NCBI GenBank assembly: GCA_903835065.1
Contig: CAILLO010000047.1
Coordinates: 146,389-210,388 of the forward strand
Direction of reading: 5' to 3'
Length of the DNA: 64,000 nt
Source: an uncultured Eubacteriales bacterium
Lineage (GTDB): Bacteria; Bacillota; Clostridia; Saccharofermentanales; UBA5734
Shown here one piece after another: positions 17,962 to 25,961 of the stretch. Position numbers and translations under genes: made by a program. The notes under the pieces are model-generated. The model made no database searches and had not been told where the DNA came from. It worked only from the letters and a program-made list of their open reading frames with translations. Within the stretch, counting starts at the first letter, position 1. Each line of letters starts with the position of its first letter.

Positions 17962-19980
17962 TCAGGGCTTCAGGCCATCGACCTTGCGCAGGGCGAGATA
18001 AAGGGCGGGCAGCAGCAGACCGGCCGCGAAGGCGGAGGCGACCGCGATCATCGCGGGGGTCAGCGAGGACGGGGGCAGAATCACGTCGTCGCCATAGAAC
18101 GAGTCGACGTCCCAGGGACCCTCGAGGGGAACGGGAACTCCGAATTCATCCGCGTTCCAGCCTGGACCGGCAGGCGGGACGACGGTACCGCCCGCACCCG
18201 GCGTGACGTCGGGCGCGTCGGTCGGCGCGGCATCGGGCGTCGAGGTCGCTTCGGGCGCCGCGGCCGTGGGGGGATCGGTCGGCGCGGCATCGGGCGTGAC
18301 GGTCGGCTGGACGTCGTCGGGCTCCCCCGTCGGGAAGGCCTGCTCGAAGGTCATCCCGTCCGGCACGAACTTGTCGACCAGCCCCGTGTCGGAGGAGTTC
18401 CCCGCCGCGTCGTAGGCGAAGAGACGGATGATCTGGGGATCGGCGGTGTCGATCCCGGTCATGGTCCCCTGGAGTTCCGGGCCGACGTCCACGCTGCTCT
18501 CGTCGCCGTTCGGATCGATGTACTTGAGCTCGTATCCCGCCACCGAGAGGTTGTCGCAGGCCGCGGGCCAGGAATAGGTGATCGTGTTCTTCGTCTTCGA
18601 GACGAGATGAAGGGCGGCGCCGGTATTCCAGGCAGGGGAGATGCGGTCGACGAGAATCGAGGCGGCGGGGTAGGGGTGGTCGGAGGCGGTCCCGTCTCCC
18701 AATTGTCCGGATCCGTTGCGGCCCATGCCGCCGAGCTGTCCCTTGACGCCGAGGATCAGGGTATGCGACCCGCTGGTCGCGATCGCTTCGAACGGAAGGA
18801 AGACGGAGCCGGTCCACCCGTTGGAAGTGGCCACGAGGGGAGTGGGAACGGTGCAGGCCTGGATGGTGGGGCCCAGTCCGAGGGCGCCGTCGATGTTGGA
18901 ACCGAAGACGAGGATGCGGGACTTCCGGGCTCCGGTGCGGTCGAGCAGGGGCTGCACGACCAGGGAGACGCCGGCTCCGGCCGCGATCAGGGATACCTGG
19001 TCGTTCCCGGGGATCTCGTCGCCCGTGAGGTCCACGCGGACCGGACGGGTGGCGATCGCGGCGGAATCGGGCATCCTGCCCTGACCCAGCTGGCCCGCGG
19101 AGTCCGAACCCCAGGCCCAGACGTTCCGGAGAACCGTGCCGTCGGCCTGCTTCGTCTCCACGACCGCGAGGGCGTGGTCCGCCCCGGCCGCGATCGCGAC
19201 GACATCCTCGAGACCGATGACGTTCGCGGGCTGCCCGCGGGTGACCGTGCCGCCGTCCCCGAGCTGGCCCGAACGGTTGTCGCCGAAGGCCATCACGTTG
19301 CCGTTGCGGGTGACGTACATGGAGAAATACTGACCGGCCGCGATCGCGATCGCGCCGCTCTGCACGATGCAGACGGGCGTGAGCACGCGGGTGCCGAGCG
19401 TCGTGCCGTCGACGTCCTTGATCGATTCCGAATCGAAGTTCCCGACCTCGAATTCGGTGTTGCGGCCCCATGCGTAGACGGCGCCGTCGGCGGTCAGCGC
19501 GAGCGAGTGGTGCGCGCCCGCGGCGACGGCGACGACCGGAGGCAGCCCCTCGACCTTGACGGGAACCGAGGAATTCTTGGTATCTCCGGTTCCGAGCTGA
19601 CCGTAGAGGTTGCGGCCCCAGGCGTAGACGCTGCCGTCGGACGTCACGGCCAGGCTGTGCCAGTATCCGGCCGCGATCGCGACGACGTCGGTCGGATAGT
19701 CGAGCTCGGTCGGAATGCTGCGACCCACGTTGGTGCCGTCTCCGAGCTCTCCGTAGGTGTTGTCGCCGAACGTGAGCAAGCGGCCGTCGTAGTTCAGCAC
19801 GAGACTGTGCTGGAGACCCGTGGCGATGGCGGCGGTCGTCGAGGAGGAAACGGCCTGCGACGGGTCGGTCGTACCGTCGGCCAGGACGGGAGAGAACGGA
19901 AGGAAGACCAGGGCCAGGGAGAGCGCGAGCAGCGGCAGGACCGCCCAGAGGCGCCGGGACTTCGAGATCGTCATGAGCAT
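17962..19980 (-). CDS. RCC1-repeat surface protein with C-terminal anchor (copy 2)
   Basis: 672 residues. The start at 19980 was chosen for GGAGGT 8 bases upstream and a clean signal peptide after it (LWAVLPLLALSLALVFLPF, cleavage near VLADG). About seven RCC1 blades follow, e.g. SLAVTSDGSVYAWGRNLYGQLG and MYVTRNGNVMAFGDNRSGQLG, then an FN3-like region (TYSWPAACDNLSVAGYELKY), a Pro/Thr/Ala linker at about 545-610 that includes a 23-base direct repeat in the DNA, and a membrane segment (MIAVASAFAAGLLLPALYLAL). Same architecture as the gene after it, suggesting duplication, but the two proteins are clearly diverged. Transcribed from its own promoter near 20040-20067, probably together with copy 1. 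Confidence 0.82.
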   Translation of the reverse strand: MLMTISKSRRLWAVLPLLALSLALVFLPFSPVLADGTTDPSQAVSSSTTAAIATGLQHSLVLNYDGRLLTFGDNTYGELGDGTNVGRSIPTELDYPTDVVAIAAGYWHSLAVTSDGSVYAWGRNLYGQLGTGDTKNSSVPVKVEGLPPVVAVAAGAHHSLALTADGAVYAWGRNTEFEVGNFDSESIKDVDGTTLGTRVLTPVCIVQSGAIAIAAGQYFSMYVTRNGNVMAFGDNRSGQLGDGGTVTRGQPANVIGLEDVVAIAAGADHALAVVETKQADGTVLRNVWAWGSDSAGQLGQGRMPDSAAIATRPVRVDLTGDEIPGNDQVSLIAAGAGVSLVVQPLLDRTGARKSRILVFGSNIDGALGLGPTIQACTVPTPLVATSNGWTGSVFLPFEAIATSGSHTLILGVKGQLGGMGRNGSGQLGDGTASDHPYPAASILVDRISPAWNTGAALHLVSKTKNTITYSWPAACDNLSVAGYELKYIDPNGDESSVDVGPELQGTMTGIDTADPQIIRLFAYDAAGNSSDTGLVDKFVPDGMTFEQAFPTGEPDDVQPTVTPDAAPTDPPTAAAPEATSTPDAAPTDAPDVTPGAGGTVVPPAGPGWNADEFGVPVPLEGPWDVDSFYGDDVILPPSSLTPAMIAVASAFAAGLLLPALYLALRKVDGLKP
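18218..18297. repeat. 23-base direct repeat in the linker of RCC1 copy 2
   Basis: The same 23 bases occur at 18218-18240 and 18275-18297, encoding repeated DAAPTD peptides of the Pro/Thr/Ala linker. A slippage or recombination product likely to vary in length between strains. Confidence 0.75.
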
Positions 19981-20037
19981 CGGTCGGAACCTCCGGTTGA
20001 CTCTCGGATCGGGCATGCGGACGAAGGATACCCGGAC

Positions 20038-20067
20038 AATATACCACCCGTGGGAGCCTACTTTCAA
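20038..20067 (-). promoter_or_regulatory. Promoter of the RCC1 pair
   Basis: On the minus strand TTGAAA (20067-20062), an 18-base spacer and TATATT (20043-20038), about 55 bases before the start at 19980. It lies back to back with the T-box promoter. Confidence 0.65.
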
Positions 20068-20086
20068 ATGAGTTCGAACCCCGGAG

Positions 20087-20116
20087 TTGACAAGGCGGCG
20101 GAGTGCCGAATATAAT
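20087..20116 (+). promoter_or_regulatory. Consensus promoter of the T-box/trpB2 transcript
   Basis: TTGACA at 20087-20092 and TATAAT at 20111-20116, both perfect, with an 18-base spacer. The strongest sigma-70-type promoter in the window, as expected when control is by attenuation. Confidence 0.9.
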
Positions 20117-20122
20117 CCACAC

Positions 20123-20430
20123 AAATCGAATACGATCCTTGGACCGGAACGAGTACTCTGTAATCCGATGACCCAGCGAGCCGGCGGTTGGTGGAAGGCC
20201 CGGCGCATCAGGGACAGGCGAATGGATCCGCGAGGAGCGAGGGGGAAATCCCGAGGGCCGCAGGGCCGCACGGACTGTATCCCGAGCCGCATTCCCGGCG
20301 TTAGGTGGGAAGGGCATCAAGACCTTCGAAGGAAGGAAGCGTGCCTGGAGAAGATGGACCCTGACGGGTCCAAGATGGGTGGCACCGCGAAGCCATATCG
20401 CCCCATTGTTGTGGGCGATATGGCTTTTTT
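20123..20430 (+). promoter_or_regulatory. T-box riboswitch, tryptophan specifier
   Basis: A leader of about 300 bases between the promoter and trpB2. The T-box core GGGTGGCACCGCG is at 20377-20389. Stem I carries a GAGTA element near 20149-20153. The sequence GCGAATGGATCCGC contains a TGG codon at 20223-20225, placed where the specifier loop is expected; it would pair with tRNA-Trp. Uncharged tRNA-Trp should stabilise the antiterminator and turn on the downstream gene. The specifier match to a tryptophan synthase gene supports the reading, though Stem I folding was done only by eye. Confidence 0.92.
20391..20430 (+). terminator. Regulated terminator of the T-box
   Basis: A 13-bp stem (arms at 20391-20403 and 20413-20425), with a run of T residues ending at 20430. 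The 5' arm begins directly after the T-box core, so antiterminator and terminator are mutually exclusive. Confidence 0.92.
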
Positions 20431-20501
20431 GCATTCCGCGGCGGCCCACGGCCGCAGTGCCCCGACCGGAGAGACCGGCGGCGGCGGAAAGGAGCATGAC
20501 C

Positions 20502-21869
20502 ATGGCCAGCAAGAAGGACGTCATCCGAGTGGACCTGCCCGACAGCGAGATCCCGAAGCAGTGGTACAACATCGTCGCCGACATGCCGAACAAGCCCGCG
20601 CCTTACTTCCACCCCGGCACGAAGCAGCCCATCGGTCCCGCCGACATGCAGGCCATCTTCCCGATGGAACTGATCATGCAGGAGATGTCCGCGGACCGCT
20701 ACATCGACATCCCGGACGAAGTCCGCGACCTCTACCGCCAGTACCGCCCGACGCCCCTGTTCCGCGCCCGCGGCCTCGAGAAGGCCCTCGGCACGCCGGC
20801 CCGCATCTACTACAAATACGAGGGCGGCAACGCGACCGGCAGCCACAAGCTCAACACCGCCCTCGCGCAGGCCTACTACAACAAGCAGGCCGGCCTGAAG
20901 CGCATCGCGACCGAGACGGGCGCCGGCCAGTGGGGCTCGGCCATGAGCATGGCCACGAACCACTTCGGCCTGGACTGCACCGTCTACATGGTCAAGGTCA
21001 GCTACGAGCAGAAGCCCTACCGCCGTTCGCTCATGGAGACCTTCGGAGCGACGGTCCACGCCAGTCCGTCCCCGCTGACGCACGCCGGCCAGGCCGTCCT
21101 CGACGAGCATCCGCACTCCACCGGCAGTCTCGGCATCGCGATCTCCGAGGCCGTCGAGGACGCCGCGACGCATGGCGACACCAACTACTGCCTCGGCAGC
21201 GTGCTCAACCACGTGTGCCTGCACCAGACCGTGATCGGCCAGGAAGCCAAGAAGCAGCTCGCCAGCATCGACGAATACCCGGACGTCGTCTTCGCCTGCG
21301 TCGGCGGAGGCAGCAACTTCTCCGGCATGAGCTTCCCTTTCCTCCAGGACAAGTTCAAGGGCGGCAAGGTCCGCTGCGTCGCCGTCGAGCCCGAAGCCTG
21401 CCCCACCCTGACCCGGGGCACGTACGCCTTCGACTACAGCGACGTCGCGCATCTTGCTCCGATCTCGAAGATGTACACCCTCGGCGCCGACTTCGTGCCG
21501 GCCGGCATCCACGCGGGCGGTCTCCGCTACCACGGCGACTCCCCGCTCGTCAGCCAGCTCTTCCACGAAGGCATCATCGAGGCGCAGGCCTACGAGCAGA
21601 TCCCCGTGTTCGACGCGGCGGTCCAGTTCGCCCGCACCGAAGGCATCGTGCCGGCGCCCGAGTCGTCCCATGCGATCCGCGCCGCGATCGACGAGGCGCT
21701 GCGCTGCAAGGAAAGCGGCGAGTCGAAGGTCATCCTCTTCAACCTCTCCGGCAACGGGTACTTCGACATGACGGCCTACGACATGTACTTCCACCACACG
21801 ATGAAGGACAGCAAGGTTTCGGACGCCTCCATCGCGCAGGGCCTGAAGGGCCTGCCGGTCTTCGGCTGA
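20502..21869 (+). CDS. trpB: TrpB2-type tryptophan synthase beta chain
   Basis: 455 residues, the longer TrpB2 class, which joins indole and L-serine to make tryptophan. The PLP lysine lies in GNATGSHKLNTA (near residue 116), the catalytic Glu in ETGAGQWGS, and the phosphate-binding loop is GGGSNFSG near 268. The ATG at 20502 is preferred to that at 20496 because the AAAGGAG site ends only one base before the latter. No trpA or other trp gene is adjacent, so it may salvage free indole or pair with a distant TrpA. Controlled by the Trp T-box upstream. Confidence 0.93.
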   Translation: MASKKDVIRVDLPDSEIPKQWYNIVADMPNKPAPYFHPGTKQPIGPADMQAIFPMELIMQEMSADRYIDIPDEVRDLYRQYRPTPLFRARGLEKALGTPARIYYKYEGGNATGSHKLNTALAQAYYNKQAGLKRIATETGAGQWGSAMSMATNHFGLDCTVYMVKVSYEQKPYRRSLMETFGATVHASPSPLTHAGQAVLDEHPHSTGSLGIAISEAVEDAATHGDTNYCLGSVLNHVCLHQTVIGQEAKKQLASIDEYPDVVFACVGGGSNFSGMSFPFLQDKFKGGKVRCVAVEPEACPTLTRGTYAFDYSDVAHLAPISKMYTLGADFVPAGIHAGGLRYHGDSPLVSQLFHEGIIEAQAYEQIPVFDAAVQFARTEGIVPAPESSHAIRAAIDEALRCKESGESKVILFNLSGNGYFDMTAYDMYFHHTMKDSKVSDASIAQGLKGLPVFG

Positions 21870-21903
21870 CCCGGAGACTCCCCGCGCCGGGAGCCGCCCT
21901 TCA

Positions 21904-21932
21904 TGGACGGAGCCCGGCGTCAGGGGTATAAC
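21904..21932 (+). promoter_or_regulatory. Candidate promoter giving a leaderless cca message
   Basis: TGGACG at 21904-21909, a 17-base spacer and TATAAC at 21927-21932. The start codon at 21939 falls where transcription would begin. Confidence 0.35.
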
Positions 21933-21938
21933 AGGCGT

Positions 21939-23246
21939 ATGGAAACCATCGAAGCCCGCCTGATCCCGGACGATGTCCTCGCCGTGCTCTCGACGCTCGA
22001 GGCGTCCGGACGCGAAGCCTACCTCGTCGGCGGGTGCGTCCGCGACCTCGTCGGCGGCCGCGCCCCCAAGGACTACGACGTCGCCACTTCGTCGCTTGCG
22101 GACGAGGTGGCGTCGCTCTTCGCCCGGACGGTCCCGACCGGCCTGAAACACGGCACGGTGACCGTGCTCACGGATTCCCGCGCGGTGGAGGTCACCACGT
22201 TCCGCAGCGAAGCGGGCTACCACGACCACCGCAGACCCTCCGAAGTGACCTTCCACGGCGACCTCGCGCTCGATCTCGCGCGCAGGGACTTCACCTGCAA
22301 CGCGATGGCCTGGTCCCCCGGGGCGGGCCTGGTGGACCTCTTCGGCGGGATTCCCGACATGGAGGCGCGGATCCTCAGGACCGTCGGGGACCCGTCCGAC
22401 CGATTCCACGAAGATGCCCTGCGCATGCTCCGTGCCGTCCGGTTCAGCTGCGCGCTCGGATATGCGCCCGTCGCGTCCCTCACGGCTGCCTGCGGGCGCC
22501 ACGCGGACCTCCTGTCCCATGTCAGCGTCGAACGCATCGCCGCGGAATGCACGAAGATCTTCGATTCTCCGTGTCCGGCCCGTCTCCGCGACTTCGACGG
22601 CTGCCGGATCCTCGAGGCGGCCTTCGAACGGGTCCTGCCCTCCGGCGGCTCGGAAGCCGGTTTCGCCTTCGGCGCCTACCTCGCCGGGTCCCTCGCTTCC
22701 TTCGGGCCATCCGCCGAAGCCGGTTATGCGCTGCTCCTGCTGCATGGCGCGCGCAACGGGGGACTCCCTTGCGACGACCTGCCCGCCGCCCGCCACCGTC
22801 TCATGTCGGGCCATCGCCTTTCCTCGAGGACCGCTTCCGGAGCGGCTGCGCTCGCCTTCGTCGCGACCGCGCTCTCCGCGCTTCCATCGGCTCCGCAGGC
22901 CCCGGCTCCGCCCGCCGTCCGGCGCGTCGCGGCCTCCCTCTCCCGCATTTCCGGGATGTATGGACCCGAAGCCCGGCGGTGTCTCGCCGAGGGGGCGAGG
23001 CTGCTCGCGGCGGTGGACCCTCTGGCCGATGGAGCGGTCGTCGCGGCGGCGGCCAGGGTCGCGGAGGAGTCGGATCCCGTGACGCCGGACGAACTCGTCG
23101 TCACCGGAGCCGACCTCGTGGCGGGGGGCCACCCGGCCGGTCCGTCTCTCGGACGGTTGCGGCTGCGGCTTCTCGACGCCGTGCTCGATGACCCGTCGCG
23201 GAACGACCGCGAGGCTTTGTCGGTGCTGCTGGAAGGTATGGTATAA
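21939..23246 (+). CDS. cca: CCA-adding tRNA nucleotidyltransferase / polyA polymerase family
   Basis: 435-residue class II nucleotidyltransferase. The nucleotide-binding motif YLVGGCVRDLVGGR begins near residue 28 and the metal-binding DYDVAT follows, with the next motif RRDFTCNAMAW near 116 and the EDALRMLRAVRF element near 160. It repairs or adds the 3' CCA of tRNAs. Tail domain is shorter and Ala-rich without an HD phosphohydrolase motif. The ATG at 21939 lacks a Shine-Dalgarno site; the frame is open back to 21903, but the family start fits METIEARL. Both tRNA genes in this window encode CCA, so its role here may be repair. Confidence 0.9.
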   Translation: METIEARLIPDDVLAVLSTLEASGREAYLVGGCVRDLVGGRAPKDYDVATSSLADEVASLFARTVPTGLKHGTVTVLTDSRAVEVTTFRSEAGYHDHRRPSEVTFHGDLALDLARRDFTCNAMAWSPGAGLVDLFGGIPDMEARILRTVGDPSDRFHEDALRMLRAVRFSCALGYAPVASLTAACGRHADLLSHVSVERIAAECTKIFDSPCPARLRDFDGCRILEAAFERVLPSGGSEAGFAFGAYLAGSLASFGPSAEAGYALLLLHGARNGGLPCDDLPAARHRLMSGHRLSSRTASGAAALAFVATALSALPSAPQAPAPPAVRRVAASLSRISGMYGPEARRCLAEGARLLAAVDPLADGAVVAAAARVAEESDPVTPDELVVTGADLVAGGHPAGPSLGRLRLRLLDAVLDDPSRNDREALSVLLEGMV

Positions 23247-23247
23247 T
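23242..23247 (+). promoter_or_regulatory. Candidate extended -10 box inside the cca stop
   Basis: TGGTATAAT at 23239-23247 overlaps the stop of cca and lies about 65 bases before the PP2C-like gene. The -35 side is weak (TTGTCG with a 19-base spacer). Confidence 0.5.
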
Positions 23248-23313
23248 CGGTTCAGTTTTTCGGGGAAACACGGACGCATGCTTGCGATCGCGTGTCACCC
23301 AGAAGGAGTTTCG

Positions 23314-24762
23314 ATGGCTAGGACCGCACGAATCGCTACCACGGTGACCGCACGATACAGCCCCGCGTCCGGCGCGAAAGATGGATTCTGGCTGGATGGA
23401 CGCCTGTCCGGCCGAAGAGAGTCCCGGATGGCCGACATCACGCTCGACCGGGAGGACCGCGGCGCCTTCTTCGCCGTCTTCGCCCGCCCCGCCGCCAGCG
23501 GCGACGCCGAGGCCGACAACGCCTCCGTCAGGCGTGCGCTCGACCGGATGTCGAACGACGTGAAGAACACCACGCGCAACATCGACACCGAGATCAACGA
23601 GCTCGCCGACTGCGCCGTCGAAGTGTGCGGGCGCATCTCGATCTCCCAGGAAGGCGTCCGCCAGCCGTATTTCGCCGGCGTGATCGTGAAGGACAACGAG
23701 GTCGCCGCCGTGACGATGGGCCGCGGCTGCGCCTACCTGTACCGCGGCGACGCGCTGTATCCGCTGACCGGCGACGACTTCGTCCTCGAACCCGTCGACG
23801 CGCTCGGCAACGTGGTGCACAATCTCGAGGCCTACTGCGCCGGGACCGCCGGCACGGTCCGCTATTCCAACATCGCCCCGCTCCTCCCGGACGACTGTCT
23901 GATCGTGTGCAACCGCGAGGTCATGGAGACGCTCGGGCAGAAGGAAGTGCTCCGTCTCCTCTATGAAGCCGAGGACCAGTGCGATGCGGCAGGGCTCATG
24001 GTCACGTCCGCGTCCGCGAAGTCTCCGGGCCTCCCGGTCCAGTTCCTGATCGGCTTCGCAGAAACCGTCAACAACGGCGAACGCGGTTCCCGCGCCGTCC
24101 CGTTCCGCGCCGAGAAGGGATCCGTGGGCGCGGCCGCCGCCATGTCGGCCGCCGCGGCCGGTCCCTTCGCCGCCTTCCGCGGCAAGGCGTCCGAACCGGT
24201 GGAGGAGATCGAGGACGAAGGGGAAGAGCCCGACGAGGCGGCCTTCCACTCCGAGCCGGTCGCAGCCTCGGCCGCCGTCTCCTCGAAGCGCACGGCGCCC
24301 CCGCCGCCCCGCCCCGACCACATCCGCCGCGAGCAGCCCAGCCGCCGCGGTCCGGGCCTCGACCCGCGCAAGATCGCCCTCGCCCTCCTGATGGTCGCCA
24401 TCGCGGCCGGCAGCATCTTCGCGATCTACAAGATCCTGACCGGCAACGGGCCCGCCGTCACGCCGACGACCGCGCCGACGGCCACGGCGGCTCCGACACT
24501 CGAGACGACTCCCGGACAGGAAACGCCCACGCCGACCGCCGGCGAACTCTCCACGCCGACGCCCGCTCCAGGTTCGCCGACCGCCGCGCCCAAACTGTAT
24601 ACGGTCCAGAGCGGCGACAGCCTCTATCGGATCTGCATGAACAACTACGGCACGGCTTCGGATACGCTCTACCAGAAGATCATGGCCGCCAACATCGCCA
24701 CGTACCCGAGTTTCACGAGCGCCGACAAGATCCAGCCCGGCTGGGTCCTGACCCTGCCGTAG
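23314..24762 (+). CDS. Membrane protein: PP2C-like domain, transmembrane segment, LysM domain
   Basis: 482 residues, start at 23314 after GAAGGAG. Residues about 1-270 resemble the PP2C phosphatase fold (GAFFAVFARPAASGDAEADNAS, then AVTMGRGCAYLYRGDALYPLTGDDF), but the metal-binding DG.GG of active enzymes is absent, so it is probably a pseudophosphatase. A charged Pro-rich stretch leads to one membrane span (IALALLMVAIAAGSIFAIYKIL, near 355-376), then a Pro/Thr linker and a C-terminal LysM domain (LYTVQSGDSLYRICMNNYG) that should bind peptidoglycan outside. The order implies a cytoplasmic sensor-like domain tied to a wall-binding domain. No kinase is adjacent. Confidence 0.72.
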   Translation: MARTARIATTVTARYSPASGAKDGFWLDGRLSGRRESRMADITLDREDRGAFFAVFARPAASGDAEADNASVRRALDRMSNDVKNTTRNIDTEINELADCAVEVCGRISISQEGVRQPYFAGVIVKDNEVAAVTMGRGCAYLYRGDALYPLTGDDFVLEPVDALGNVVHNLEAYCAGTAGTVRYSNIAPLLPDDCLIVCNREVMETLGQKEVLRLLYEAEDQCDAAGLMVTSASAKSPGLPVQFLIGFAETVNNGERGSRAVPFRAEKGSVGAAAAMSAAAAGPFAAFRGKASEPVEEIEDEGEEPDEAAFHSEPVAASAAVSSKRTAPPPPRPDHIRREQPSRRGPGLDPRKIALALLMVAIAAGSIFAIYKILTGNGPAVTPTTAPTATAAPTLETTPGQETPTPTAGELSTPTPAPGSPTAAPKLYTVQSGDSLYRICMNNYGTASDTLYQKIMAANIATYPSFTSADKIQPGWVLTLP

Positions 24763-24826
24763 CCAGCCTCCCTATCGCGACGCCCCCCTCGCGTTCCTCC
24801 GGGAACAGAACAGGAGACGTTCCTCC

Positions 24827-25894
24827 ATGCACAAGCGACTCTTCATTCCGGGTCCCGTCGAAGTCCGCCCCGACGTCCTCGCGAGGATGTCCACTCCGAT
24901 GATCGGACACCGCTCCAAGTCCGCTTCCGCCCTCCAGGCCGGCATCGCGGACAAGATGCGGACCCTGATGTATACGAAGAACGAGATCCTCCTTTCGACT
25001 TCGTCGGGCAGCGGACTCATGGAGGGCGCGATCCGCTCCTGCACCCGAAGGCGCGCCGCCGTGTTCTCGATCGGCGCCTTCGGCGACCGATGGTACAAGA
25101 TGGCGACGTCGAACAACGTGCCGGCGGACCTGTTCTCCGTCGAACCGGGCCGGGCGACCCTGCCGGAGCAGGTCGAGGCCGCGCTCGCCACGGGCGCCTA
25201 CGACCTCGTGACCGTGACCCACAACGAAACCGCGACCGGTGTGATGAATCCCGTCGACGGCATCGCCGAGGTCCTGCGCCGCCACCCCGGCGTCGTCTGG
25301 TGCGTCGACGCCGTGAGCTCCCTCGGCGGGGCGAAGATCGAAGTCGATCGTCTCGGCATCGACGTCTGCATCACGTCCTCCCAGAAGTGCCTCGGGCTGC
25401 CGCCCGGCCTCGCCGTCTGCTCGGTCTCCGAGAAGGCGATCCGCGCCGCGGAGCAGGTCCCCTTCCGGGGCCTGTACTTCGACCTCGTCGAGTTGTACCG
25501 GTTCGTGCGGGAGAAGGAGAGCCAATACCCCGCGACGCCCTCCCTCTCCCACATGTTCGCGCTCGACTACCAGCTCGACCGCATCCTCGCCGAAGGCCCG
25601 GAGAACCGGTTCGCGCGTCACCAGGCGATGGCCGGCCGCGTGCGGGACTGGGCGGATTCGAATTTCGCGCTCTACTCCGACCCGGCGCATCTGTCCGATA
25701 CGGTGACCTGCATCTCCAACACGCGGAACCTCGACGTCTCCGCGCTCAACAAGCGCCTCGGGGATGTCGGCTACACGATCTCGAACGGCTACGGCGCTCT
25801 GAAGGACAAGACCTTCCGCATCGCCCACATGGCGGACGCCACGCTCGACGACGTGAACGGGCTCCTGACCGCCATCGACGCCCTGCTGGCCTGA
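24827..25894 (+). CDS. Class V aminotransferase (probable phosphoserine or serine-glyoxylate type)
   Basis: 355 residues, start after ACAGGAGA. It begins HKRLFIPGPVEVRPDVL, the usual opening of the alanine-glyoxylate/serine-pyruvate group of PLP enzymes, with the PLP lysine in SSQKCLGLPPG near residue 188 and the conserved Asp in WCVDAVSSLGG. Its place 67 bases before serA suggests that it carries out the phosphoserine aminotransferase step of serine synthesis, as class V enzymes of this group are proposed to do in organisms lacking classical SerC. The substrate cannot be fixed from sequence; a glyoxylate aminotransferase role is the alternative. Confidence 0.8.
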   Translation: MHKRLFIPGPVEVRPDVLARMSTPMIGHRSKSASALQAGIADKMRTLMYTKNEILLSTSSGSGLMEGAIRSCTRRRAAVFSIGAFGDRWYKMATSNNVPADLFSVEPGRATLPEQVEAALATGAYDLVTVTHNETATGVMNPVDGIAEVLRRHPGVVWCVDAVSSLGGAKIEVDRLGIDVCITSSQKCLGLPPGLAVCSVSEKAIRAAEQVPFRGLYFDLVELYRFVREKESQYPATPSLSHMFALDYQLDRILAEGPENRFARHQAMAGRVRDWADSNFALYSDPAHLSDTVTCISNTRNLDVSALNKRLGDVGYTISNGYGALKDKTFRIAHMADATLDDVNGLLTAIDALLA

Positions 25895-25961
25895 CTGCGG
25901 ACCGCTCCGCCGTCGGGATGCGTCGGAGTCGCGCGGGCCCATCCGAGAGGAGGACCTTTCC

